Shown here: piece by piece, positions 1 to 6,936 of the stretch | Numbering within the stretch: the first letter of the stretch is position 1 | How the letters are laid out: every line of letters begins with the position of its first letter | Assembly (NCBI GenBank): GCA_937983035.1 | Contig: CALKAN010000296.1 | Coordinates: 1-28,449 of the forward strand | Length of the DNA: 28,449 bases | From: an uncultured Paenibacillaceae bacterium | GTDB taxonomy: Bacteria > Bacillota > Bacilli > Paenibacillales > CALAME01 | Reading direction: 5' to 3' | The notes under the pieces: generated by a model | What the model was told of the DNA's origin: nothing | Database searches by the model: none | The model's input: the letters and a program-made list of their open reading frames with translations, nothing else | Position numbers and translations under genes: made by a program

Positions 1-135
1 ATGTTGAGAGCTGCAGCGGCTGTTGGCGTTGCCGGTTTGAACGGATGCATGGACGGATGCGTCTTCATTTGCGCAGGCGTCTGACGCAATCTAAGATTAC
101 CTCTCGCGCCTGTGGACTTCAAAGCTTGTTCCGTA

Positions 136-1554
136 TTATATCGAGTATAATTTTCCGTGGCGATACAGCAAAGTGACTAACCGTTTTACCGCCAATAAAT
201 AGCAAGTGTGCCTGATATTTTTATACGGCTGGCTGGATCCGAAATAAATCGGATAGACGAGCTTGAACGTTTCTTCCATATGTTTTTTCATCTCTGCATT
301 GACTTCTTCTTCGCTGTAAAGTTCGGTAATCCGATCTTGCTTCCATTCCAAATAACTGACGATGACGCCGCCGGCATTTGCGAGAATGTCAGGGATGATC
401 AACACGCCTTTTTCGTTCAAATAATTGTCTGCATGCTGGCTGATCGGAGCATTCGCTCCTTCGACAATAAACTCCGTTTTAATGTCTTTCATGTTCATTT
501 CGGTAATTTGATTTTCCGCGGCAGCTAAGATGAGAATGTCCACGTCCATGGTCAAGATGTCTTTAGGCTTGCTGATCTCTGCAACGACTCCGCATTGTTT
601 GAGCTCCTCTTCAGTATTAGGCAGCATGCCGTTTTTGTTCTGGAATTCAATCAGTTTTGGAATATCCAAACCGTCTTTATTGTACAGCGTTGCGGCAACG
701 TCGCTGACGGCCACGACTAAATTTTTGAGATCGTCCTGAACGGTTTCCAATGCGGCTGCGCTGCCGACGTTGCCGAATCCTTGCACAGCGATGCGCAGCG
801 GAGTGCCGGACGATTGTTTCTGTTGCAAACGCTGCAGCACATCACGGTGCTTAGAAGGCAGATCACGCCCTATGGACATGCTTTCCAACTGCTTTAAACC
901 TTCCGTCATCAGCCAGTAGTAAGTATAATGGACGCCGCGTCCAGTCGCTTCTCTTCGTCCGTTGGCACCGCCGTTTTCAATGCTTTTGCCTGTGAAGGCG
1001 CCGAGATATTCTTTTCCGGGATGGATTCTTTTGTATTCGCCGACCATCCAGTCCATAATTTTTTCATTCGTTCCCATGTCCGGTGCGGGAATGTCATGCG
1101 TCGGACCGAGGTCAGGAGCAAACCGCTGCACATAAGTGCGGGAAATCAGAAACAGCTCTCGGTCGCTGAACTCGGCCGGATTGATGGCCACGCCGCCTTT
1201 AGCGCCTCCGAATGGAAGCCTGTGAAGCGCATTTTTTAACGTCATTAATATCGCTAAATTTTCCACTTCGCTTTCATTGACATCAGGACTGAAGCGAATG
1301 CCGCCTTTGTAAAATCCTGCAATGTTATTGTGCTGGATGCGGTAAGCAGGAATCCGGACAACACCCCCGGCATCGCGGGAGACCCGTATGTAGCTTTTGA
1401 TAATTTTGTCCGTCGTCGTTAAAATCTCTTTGGCCGAATTGAAGATTTGCCTGCGTTTCTTGTCTTTCAGTTCCTCCAAAAATTGTGGATCGTCATGCAG
1501 CAGATCAATCGCTTCTTCAATCGTTGCTTTCGTGTGCAAAGTTGTCACTGACAT
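136..1554 (-). CDS. Glu/Leu/Phe/Val dehydrogenase family protein, probable glutamate dehydrogenase
   Basis: Catalyses, by family, reversible oxidative deamination of glutamate to 2-oxoglutarate in the cytoplasm. Visible motifs are the substrate-binding KGGIRF (83-88), PFGGAKGG with catalytic-type Lys119, DIPAPDM with Asp159, and a Rossmann QGFGNVGS (258-265). At 472 aa it is longer than the usual Bacillus RocG/GudB of about 424 aa; extra sequence lies around 217-250, just before the Rossmann domain, and the N-terminal half is not the typical Bacillus type. The ATG directly follows the TGA of the upstream yihY-like gene (TGAATG), and a GAAGGAG ribosome binding site lies inside that gene's end, so the two are probably translationally coupled. 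Family is certain. Substrate (glutamate versus another amino acid) and NAD/NADP preference are inferred, so no symbol is given. Confidence 0.9.
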   Translation of the reverse strand: MSVTTLHTKATIEEAIDLLHDDPQFLEELKDKKRRQIFNSAKEILTTTDKIIKSYIRVSRDAGGVVRIPAYRIQHNNIAGFYKGGIRFSPDVNESEVENLAILMTLKNALHRLPFGGAKGGVAINPAEFSDRELFLISRTYVQRFAPDLGPTHDIPAPDMGTNEKIMDWMVGEYKRIHPGKEYLGAFTGKSIENGGANGRREATGRGVHYTYYWLMTEGLKQLESMSIGRDLPSKHRDVLQRLQQKQSSGTPLRIAVQGFGNVGSAAALETVQDDLKNLVVAVSDVAATLYNKDGLDIPKLIEFQNKNGMLPNTEEELKQCGVVAEISKPKDILTMDVDILILAAAENQITEMNMKDIKTEFIVEGANAPISQHADNYLNEKGVLIIPDILANAGGVIVSYLEWKQDRITELYSEEEVNAEMKKHMEETFKLVYPIYFGSSQPYKNIRHTCYLLAVKRLVTLLYRHGKLYSI

Positions 1555-2412
1555 TCACTCCTTCTTCCATTTGGACATTGAGATGATGCGATCATTGCGC
1601 CAATGTTTGACGGCGGCATTGATTTCTCCGCCGAGCAGCAAGATGATGCTGCTGATGTACAGCCATAAGAGCAATATGATTATGCCGCCCAAGCTGCCGT
1701 AAGTTTTGCTGAAATTTCCCAGATGGGCAACGTACAGCGAAAACAAATAGGAAGTAATCAGCCAGCCGAATGTGCTGAACAGCGCTCCCGGGACAGCTTC
1801 TATCCATGCTACGGATTCATTGGGGGCGGTTTTATACAGGAAAGCAAACACTAAGATAATGATGCTGATCGGAATCACGTATTGCACAAATGCCCATATA
1901 TAATCGAATTGATAAGCGATGTCGAGCCAGTCAAAAATCAATGATCCAATATATTTGCCAAAAATAATTAATCCGAACGTTAAAATAATCACGAGCACAA
2001 ATATGAGCAGATATAGAATGGATATGCCTTGCGTGATCAAGAACGGCCGTTTTTCCTGTATGCCGTGTGCTTTGTTAATTCCTCGAATGACCGCTTTGAT
2101 TCCCCGTGATGCCGCCCATAACGTTGCAATCATGCCGAATGAAAGAAGCGTTTGATTGCTTGCATTCCAAGTATCCATCAAAATCTGGTTGATCATCACG
2201 CCGGCTTCGCGGGGCATGACAGAGATGAGGGCGCTGATGATTTCCTCATTGGCCAGCGGCGTATAACTAAGCACCGTGATCAAAAAAATAAGAAAAGGAA
2301 AAAAGGAAAGAATTAAATAATAAGTCATCTGCGCCCCTAAAGCCATGATTTCGTGCTGCCGAATTCTTCTGTACAAATGCATTGCCAGCTTCAGCAAGGG
2401 GTGATTCAGCAT
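1555..2412 (-). CDS. YihY/virulence factor BrkB family membrane protein
   Basis: A 285-aa integral membrane protein with about six hydrophobic segments. The first follows the N-terminal HEIMALGAQMTYY stretch typical of the YihY/BrkB family; another typical element is the AASRGIKAVIRGINKAHG loop near residue 105. The family was once called ribonuclease BN in error. Its real function is unsettled, and a role in envelope transport or lipid handling is only a suggestion. The ATG start has GAGAGGGG seven bases upstream. The stop codon abuts the start of the glutamate dehydrogenase gene downstream. The upstream neighbour topB ends 89 bp away, so the genes may be cotranscribed, although a weak hairpin lies between them. 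Confidence 0.9.
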   Translation of the reverse strand: MLNHPLLKLAMHLYRRIRQHEIMALGAQMTYYLILSFFPFLIFLITVLSYTPLANEEIISALISVMPREAGVMINQILMDTWNASNQTLLSFGMIATLWAASRGIKAVIRGINKAHGIQEKRPFLITQGISILYLLIFVLVIILTFGLIIFGKYIGSLIFDWLDIAYQFDYIWAFVQYVIPISIIILVFAFLYKTAPNESVAWIEAVPGALFSTFGWLITSYLFSLYVAHLGNFSKTYGSLGGIIILLLWLYISSIILLLGGEINAAVKHWRNDRIISMSKWKKE

Positions 2413-2478
2413 TTTTTTACCCCTCTCGCTATATTGTTATCCTTTAATGTGCCTAATTAGCCATGTTCCCATTCAGAA

Positions 2479-2494
2479 GGAATCAATCGATTCC
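2479..2494 (-). terminator. Weak hairpin after topB, possible partial terminator
   Basis: GGAATC-AATC-GATTCC forms a 6-bp stem with a 4-base loop a few bases beyond the topB stop. On the minus strand it is followed by TTCTG, not by a run of T, so it would be an inefficient terminator or an mRNA 3' end stabiliser. Confidence 0.25.
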
Positions 2495-2501
2495 GAGCAT
2501 G

Positions 2502-4703
2502 CTATTCGTCCTCCGATTGCTGCTCCAAAGCTGCTTTTAACGCATCGCCCAAACTGGCCCCAAAAGGCTGGCTGCTATTGTATTTTTGCAGCAATCTCGC
2601 AGTTTGACGGCGATCAGCGCCTGCGTTTGGAGATTCCGCATCGAGCATTTCAACGACATTGCAGCTGCGGCAATGGAGAAATTTGCCTGCTTTTCCGCTG
2701 CGCAGTTCCATCTGTTTGCGGCAATTCGGACAGCGTTTGCGCGTCAATATTTTTTGATTGCTGCGGACATAATCGCATTCAGGATTAATGCAGATGAGCT
2801 TGCTGCCTTGGCGTCCTTTCCTTTCTTTTAACGGCTCCCCGCATTCTGGACAATGGCGGTTCGTAATGTTATGCGGTTTATATTCTCGGCTGCTGTTTTT
2901 CACTTCCTCGACCAATTTTGCCGCACACCGGCGGATGTCTGAGCTAAACTCTTCTTTGCTTCCTTTGCCGCGAGCGATCTGCTCCAGTTTTCGAAGCTGC
3001 TCAGACACGAGCTGGACGAGCTGCATGCCTTTTCCTGTAGGCTGCAATCGCTGTCCTTGCCTGGTGATCGTATCTGTGGACAACAATTTTTCGATAATAT
3101 CTGCGCGCGTCGCCGGCGTGCCCAATCCATGCTTTTCCATTTCGGTCAGCAGCCCTGCCTCGCTGTAGCGGGGGGGAGGCGTCGTTCTTCCTTCCAGCAA
3201 TTCGCATCTGCGGACAGGGAAGGTCATGCCTTCTTTGATCTCCGGCAGTTCATCGAAAATGATCACTTCTCCGAGCGATTCGGCGCCGGTTTCATGCGCG
3301 GTTTCTGCGGGAACATGTCCGCCGTAAAGCTTCTTCCATCCGAGATCGATGACTTTTGTTCCTTTAATATGGAAAATTTCACCATCTATTTCTATTTGGA
3401 CCTTTATTTCTTTATATCGGTATGCAGGATAAAAAAGAGAAATGTAACGTTTCGCGATCAAATCGTACAGTTTCCGCTCATCGCTGGAAAGCGCGGCAAT
3501 TTGAAGCGGCTGCTCGGTCGGCACTATGGCGTGATGATCGGTCACTTTAGTGTCATTGATGACTCGGCTGGCCACGCGCACAGGCTTGTTGGAACGAAGC
3601 AAAGGCTGAACATAAGCCGCATATTCTCCGTTGTTGATTGCACGGAGGCGCTCAGCTAAAGTGGAAGCCATGTCACTTGTTAAATAGCGGGAATCTGTTC
3701 GCGGATAAGTGACTAATTTGTGCGATTCATACAATTTTTGCAAAATGGAGGATGTTTTCTTTGCCGAGAACTGATACCGCCGGTTAGCGTCTCTCTGCAA
3801 TTCAGTCAGATCGTATGGAAGCGGCTGCGGTTCGCTTTTGATGGTCTCTGCTGCGCGGATGACCGTTCCCCATTTTCCTTCTATGCGCTTTTGCAGCGCT
3901 TCGGCTTGTTCCAACAAATAGATGCGGCCGTCGCCGGATTCCGCCCCCATGTTTCGTTGGCTGTCGTGCGCGGAATGGACTGCTTTCGATCGATGCGCGC
4001 GCTTTTTGGCATTGGAAGGGCGCCATATGCCGCTGAATGAGCCGAAGTCCGCTCGCACTTGATAAAATGTTCGGGATTGGAAGTTTTGTATTTCTTCTTC
4101 TCGTTTGACCATCATCGCTAACGTTGGCGTCTGTACTCTTCCCGCTGCCAATGGCTCGTCATATTTCGTCGTCAGCGCGCGCGTCAGATTAAGGCCGACA
4201 AACCAATCGGCTTCCGCACGGCATACTGCGGAATCATACAAGGCATCGTACTGCCGTCCTGGGCGAAGATTGGCAAACCCTTCTTTAATCGCTCGATCGG
4301 TTTGCGAAGAGATCCACAGCCGGCGGAAAGGTTTGTTCCAGCGGGCCATTTCCATAATCCACCGTGCGACGAGTTCGCCCTCTCTTCCCGCATCCGTAGC
4401 AATGATCAGTTCTTTGATGTCTTTCCGCTTGCACAAATTTAACACAGATCGGAACTGACGCTGAGTTTCCCGCAGCGGCTTCAGTTTCATTTTCTGCGGC
4501 AAAATCGGCAAGTCTTCCAATTTCCATGTCTTATAGCGCGGATCATAATCTTCAGGCTCGGCCAATGTGACAAGATGGCCTAAAGCCCAGGTAACGACAT
4601 AGCGCGGGCCTTCAAAATGCGACTTAAAGTTGTCTTTGCAGCCGATGACGCGGGCAATTTCTTTGGCCACGCTTGGTTTTTCTGCTAACACTAACGATTT
4701 CAT
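2502..4703 (-). CDS. topB: DNA topoisomerase III (type IA)
   Basis: Relaxes negatively supercoiled DNA and decatenates DNA through a 5'-phosphotyrosine intermediate. The N-terminal TOPRIM domain shows Glu8 in LVLAEKPS and the acidic motif ATDAGREGE (102-110). The catalytic tyrosine is Tyr333 in LVTYPRTDSR. Two C-terminal Cys4 zinc-ribbon-like modules are visible: Cys618, 621, 638, 643 and Cys658, 661, 678, 681. At 733 aa it matches Bacillus TopB (about 727 aa). I chose the ATG at 4703 because the protein then opens MKSLVLAEKPS and GGAG lies eight bases upstream; a GTG three codons earlier is in frame but overlaps the ribosome binding site. It follows tatA by 29 bp and is probably in the same transcript. 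Confidence 0.95.
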   Translation of the reverse strand: MKSLVLAEKPSVAKEIARVIGCKDNFKSHFEGPRYVVTWALGHLVTLAEPEDYDPRYKTWKLEDLPILPQKMKLKPLRETQRQFRSVLNLCKRKDIKELIIATDAGREGELVARWIMEMARWNKPFRRLWISSQTDRAIKEGFANLRPGRQYDALYDSAVCRAEADWFVGLNLTRALTTKYDEPLAAGRVQTPTLAMMVKREEEIQNFQSRTFYQVRADFGSFSGIWRPSNAKKRAHRSKAVHSAHDSQRNMGAESGDGRIYLLEQAEALQKRIEGKWGTVIRAAETIKSEPQPLPYDLTELQRDANRRYQFSAKKTSSILQKLYESHKLVTYPRTDSRYLTSDMASTLAERLRAINNGEYAAYVQPLLRSNKPVRVASRVINDTKVTDHHAIVPTEQPLQIAALSSDERKLYDLIAKRYISLFYPAYRYKEIKVQIEIDGEIFHIKGTKVIDLGWKKLYGGHVPAETAHETGAESLGEVIIFDELPEIKEGMTFPVRRCELLEGRTTPPPRYSEAGLLTEMEKHGLGTPATRADIIEKLLSTDTITRQGQRLQPTGKGMQLVQLVSEQLRKLEQIARGKGSKEEFSSDIRRCAAKLVEEVKNSSREYKPHNITNRHCPECGEPLKERKGRQGSKLICINPECDYVRSNQKILTRKRCPNCRKQMELRSGKAGKFLHCRSCNVVEMLDAESPNAGADRRQTARLLQKYNSSQPFGASLGDALKAALEQQSEDE

Positions 4704-4732
4704 TGTTCTCACTCCGGTAAGTTCAAAGTTGT

Positions 4733-4906
4733 TTATTTCTTGTCATTGTCATCAAAAATATTGAACTCACGCAATCCTTTTTTTAATTCGTGCATCGTTT
4801 TGCCCAGCGCTCGCCCTAATTCCGGCACTTTATCCGGCCCAAACAGCAATAAGGCGACGATAAAGATCAAGATAAAACCAGAAACGCCAATGTTTCCAAT
4901 GCTCAT
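4733..4906 (-). CDS. tatA: Twin-arginine translocase subunit TatA
   Basis: A 57-aa pore-forming component of the Tat pathway, which exports folded proteins. It has the usual layout: a short N-terminus, one transmembrane helix (about residues 8-22), the FGPDKVPELGRALGKT hinge and amphipathic helix, then a charged tail. I used the ATG giving MSIGNIG, as in Bacillus TatA proteins. An in-frame ATG three codons upstream (4915) sits only three bases after AAAGGAG, while the chosen ATG is twelve bases away, so neither spacing is ideal. No tatC is present in the window, so the TatC partner must be elsewhere. Confidence 0.9.
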   Translation of the reverse strand: MSIGNIGVSGFILIFIVALLLFGPDKVPELGRALGKTMHELKKGLREFNIFDDNDKK

Positions 4907-4962
4907 CTTAATCATGCTCTCCTTTTCAGTATAGGTCATCTAGCTAAGCAAGTTGGACACAA

Positions 4963-4992
4963 ACTATAAAACATGAGACAAAATATGATCAA
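4963..4992 (-). promoter_or_regulatory. Candidate sigma-A promoter of tatA-topB
   Basis: On the minus strand, TTGATC (4992-4987), an 18-bp spacer and TATAGT (4968-4963) lie about 60 bp before tatA. The match is four of six and five of six to consensus. This is inferred from sequence only. Confidence 0.4.
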
Positions 4993-5060
4993 GGATTACG
5001 CTTCTGTTTCCGTTTATGGCTTTAGCTCTTACTCCTATTTTATCAAAACAACGCTGGCAA

Positions 5061-5095
5061 CAAAAATGCAGGGGGACCCTTTGTCCTCCCTGCAT
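5061..5095 (-). terminator. Intrinsic terminator of the minus-strand CNNM-family gene
   Basis: ATGCAGGG-GGAC (5066-5077) pairs with GTCC-T-CCCTGCAT (5083-5095), giving twelve base pairs with one bulged base and a five-base loop. On the minus strand it is followed by TTTTTG. It lies 22 bp beyond the stop codon at 5118 and separates that gene from tatA. Confidence 0.85.
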
Positions 5096-5117
5096 GTCAA
5101 TCATGCTGTCATTGCGT

Positions 5118-6509
5118 TTAGCTGACTGCTCTTCCTTTCGCAAGCGCGCTTGCGCCTTCCAGCATGTTCTGCTCTTCCGCTTGATTCTCTTCTTCGTCTT
5201 CCTCTTTTACTGGAACAGCATTCACTTCAATTCTGTGAATGCGCAAATGCTCCACTTCGGTAATCACAAATTCCAAGTCTCCGTGTTTAACGGTTTGGCC
5301 TGCGCGAGGCGTTTCATTGATCTGGCTGTAAACCCAGCCTCCGATCGTGTTCACTTCTTCATTTTCAATGTTGATCTTAAAAAGTTCGTTGATTTCTTGG
5401 ATGAGCATGCGCGGATCCAGTGATGTTCGATCGTCCATCACTTCCACTTCTGCCCGCTCTCTATGAAATTCGTCTTGTATATCGCCGACGATCTCCTCGA
5501 TGATGTCTTCGAGGGTGATAATGCCTGCTGTTCCCCCGAATTCATCAACAACCGCAACCATTTGAATGCGATCTTGCTGCATCGTCCTCAGCACTTGGCT
5601 GATCTTCATCGATTCCGGAACGACGGTAATCGGACGAATGAGCTTGCGAATGTCGCGGTGTCCCTTTTCCGACAGAGCTGCGCTGTACATGTCTGATGCG
5701 TGAACCAACCCGATGATATGGTCCTTATCGCTTTCAACGATAGGAAAGCGGGTATGGCGTTCTTTCTGTACGATCTGCAAGTTTTCTTCAAACGTCGCAT
5801 CGGCATACAGACAGGCCATCATCGTGCGGGGAATGAGGATTTCCCGAGCAACGCGTTCAGAAAAGACGAAAATATTTTCCATTAACGCTAGTTCTTCTTC
5901 TTTAATATGCCCGCTCTTCTGGCTTTCCTTAATCAAGTAGCGAATTTCTTCTTCCGTGTGTCCGCTTTCGAGTTCAACCGATTTGACGCCGATCATTTTA
6001 AGCACCAGTTCAGCAGTTGCATTTACGAGCCATATTGCAGGGTAAAAAAGCCTGTATAGCAGCATGAGCGGACCGCTCAGCCAAAGCGATGTGCCTTCTG
6101 CCCGCGTAAAGGCGAATGATTTGGGAACTAATTCACCGAATACGACATAAATAAATGCGATCAAACTAAAAGCGATTACAAAAGACGCGGGAGCTGTAAA
6201 CGATGCGGGCGCTCCTAAACTTGCCAGCAAGGGCTCAACGATATATCGAGCAATGACCGGACCGCTGATCCATCCCAAACAGAGCGAAGCGATGGTGCTG
6301 CCGAGCAAGCATGCGGTCAAATATGCATCCGGCCTCGATATGACGTGTTCCGCGATTTTGGCTCTTTTGTTGCCTTGTTCGGCAAGTTCCGTTAACCGCG
6401 CTTTCTTTACTCTTAGAAGCGCGAACTCGGCCGCGACAAAAAATCCGTTTAACAAGATCAAGAACAAGATGAAACTAAACGTTAATAAGATGGATATGTC
6501 ATCTTCCAA
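5118..6509 (-). CDS. DUF21-CBS-CorC/HlyC domain membrane protein (hemolysin/CNNM family)
   Basis: 463 aa. The N-terminal DUF21 (CNNM transmembrane) domain covers about residues 1-200 with several helices. A CBS pair follows at about 210-340, including FPIVESDKDHIIGLVHASDM and GGTAGIITLEDIIEEIVG. The C-terminal CorC/HlyC domain is at about 355-430, then an acidic tail. Some relatives export Mg2+ or other divalent cations; the hemolysin name is historical. I accept the TTG start at 6509 because AGGTGAGG lies seven bases upstream and the protein then begins just before the first helix. It is divergent from a paralogue at 6937 and probably uses the promoter at 6634-6662. The cation specificity cannot be read from sequence. 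Confidence 0.9.
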   Translation of the reverse strand: MEDDISILLTFSFILFLILLNGFFVAAEFALLRVKKARLTELAEQGNKRAKIAEHVISRPDAYLTACLLGSTIASLCLGWISGPVIARYIVEPLLASLGAPASFTAPASFVIAFSLIAFIYVVFGELVPKSFAFTRAEGTSLWLSGPLMLLYRLFYPAIWLVNATAELVLKMIGVKSVELESGHTEEEIRYLIKESQKSGHIKEEELALMENIFVFSERVAREILIPRTMMACLYADATFEENLQIVQKERHTRFPIVESDKDHIIGLVHASDMYSAALSEKGHRDIRKLIRPITVVPESMKISQVLRTMQQDRIQMVAVVDEFGGTAGIITLEDIIEEIVGDIQDEFHRERAEVEVMDDRTSLDPRMLIQEINELFKINIENEEVNTIGGWVYSQINETPRAGQTVKHGDLEFVITEVEHLRIHRIEVNAVPVKEEDEEENQAEEQNMLEGASALAKGRAVS

Positions 6510-6540
6510 TTAATATCCTCACCTGAAAAGGCTCGGACGT

Positions 6541-6615
6541 TCACCTCCGGGTATTGAAATGAAAAATGACGCAATTGAACACGGTGCCATCTGCATCAAC
6601 TTCCCATTCGATCAC
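6541..6615 (-). CDS. Possible 24-aa upstream leader ORF
   Basis: A short ORF beginning GTG (MIEWEVDADGTVFNC...) and ending ...FHFNTRR lies between the predicted start of transcription and the TTG of the CNNM-family gene. AAGGAA is five bases before the GTG. Its stop TGA overlaps a second Shine-Dalgarno-like GGAGGTGA that has no start codon at normal distance. The transcript leader ahead of it would be only about twelve bases. No homologue is recognised. It could be a regulatory leader peptide, or chance reading of a structured leader RNA. Confidence 0.3.
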   Translation of the reverse strand: MIEWEVDADGTVFNCVIFHFNTRR

Positions 6616-6633
6616 CCCATTTCCTTACTTAGT

Positions 6634-6662
6634 ATTATATAAAATATTCTGCCTAAGGTCAA
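6634..6662 (-). promoter_or_regulatory. Strong candidate sigma-A promoter for the minus-strand CNNM gene
   Basis: TTGACC (6662-6657), an exact 17-bp spacer and a perfect TATAAT (6639-6634) lie on the minus strand. Transcription would start near 6627, giving a leader of about 118 bases before the TTG start at 6509. Confidence 0.7.
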
Positions 6663-6685
6663 AATAGTCAAACAATTTCAGCGAA

Positions 6686-6699
6686 ATCCTAATTAGGAT
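6686..6699. promoter_or_regulatory. 14-bp perfect palindrome, candidate operator
   Basis: ATCCTAATTAGGAT is fully symmetric and lies 24 bp upstream of the -35 element of the minus-strand promoter, in the region between the two CNNM-family genes. It looks like a dimeric regulator site. I do not match it to a known regulator. Confidence 0.4.
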
Positions 6700-6788
6700 A
6701 AGCAATTTTTATATTTTTTGATGCGCAGTTTGAAATTTTTCCCGAGGCAATAAAACAAGCCTGTATACAAGCTGACGGGATCTTATTC

Positions 6789-6816
6789 GAAAAAACGCCA
6801 AAATTGGCGTTATTTC
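6789..6816. promoter_or_regulatory. 28-bp imperfect inverted repeat, candidate operator
   Basis: Two 13-base arms (6789-6801 and 6804-6816) match at twelve positions around a central AA; the core is AACGCCAA/TTGGCGTT. The central gap is too small for a good RNA hairpin and no T run follows, so a protein-binding dyad is more likely than a terminator. It is about 120 bp upstream of the plus-strand CNNM gene. Confidence 0.4.
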
Positions 6817-6867
6817 CATGAATACCGTCTTTTTCAGCGATTGATTAAGATTAAAGGTGAATTTACA

Positions 6868-6921
6868 ATGGTTCTAATATCCTTTATTCTAATTATAAGG
6901 CAAATTTCTTTTTTATTTTAA
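6868..6921 (+). CDS. Possible 17-aa hydrophobic leader ORF
   Basis: ATG opens a 17-codon ORF, MVLISFILIIRQISFLF, ending TAA, with AAAGGTGA seven bases upstream, which is a normal ribosome binding site. It ends 15 bp before the ATG of the CNNM-family gene at 6937, whose own ribosome binding site (GAGGAG) lies in that gap. It may be a leader peptide coupled to translation of the downstream gene, or a small membrane peptide. The region is AT-rich, so a chance ORF is possible. Confidence 0.4.
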   Translation: MVLISFILIIRQISFLF

Positions 6922-6936
6922 GATGAGGAGCGGATT

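Noticed and set aside
1..135. 27-codon plus-strand ORF from the first base and a possible gdh terminator
   Set aside because: The ORF looks low-complexity without context, and the only stems (CAGGCG/CGCCTG, TTGCG/CGCAA) lack a T run. Nothing is claimed here.
6541..6660. M-box, Mn2+ (yybP-ykoY) or c-di-AMP (ydaO) riboswitch in the leader of the minus-strand CNNM gene
   Set aside because: None of the conserved core sequences of these riboswitches was found; only weak stems form.
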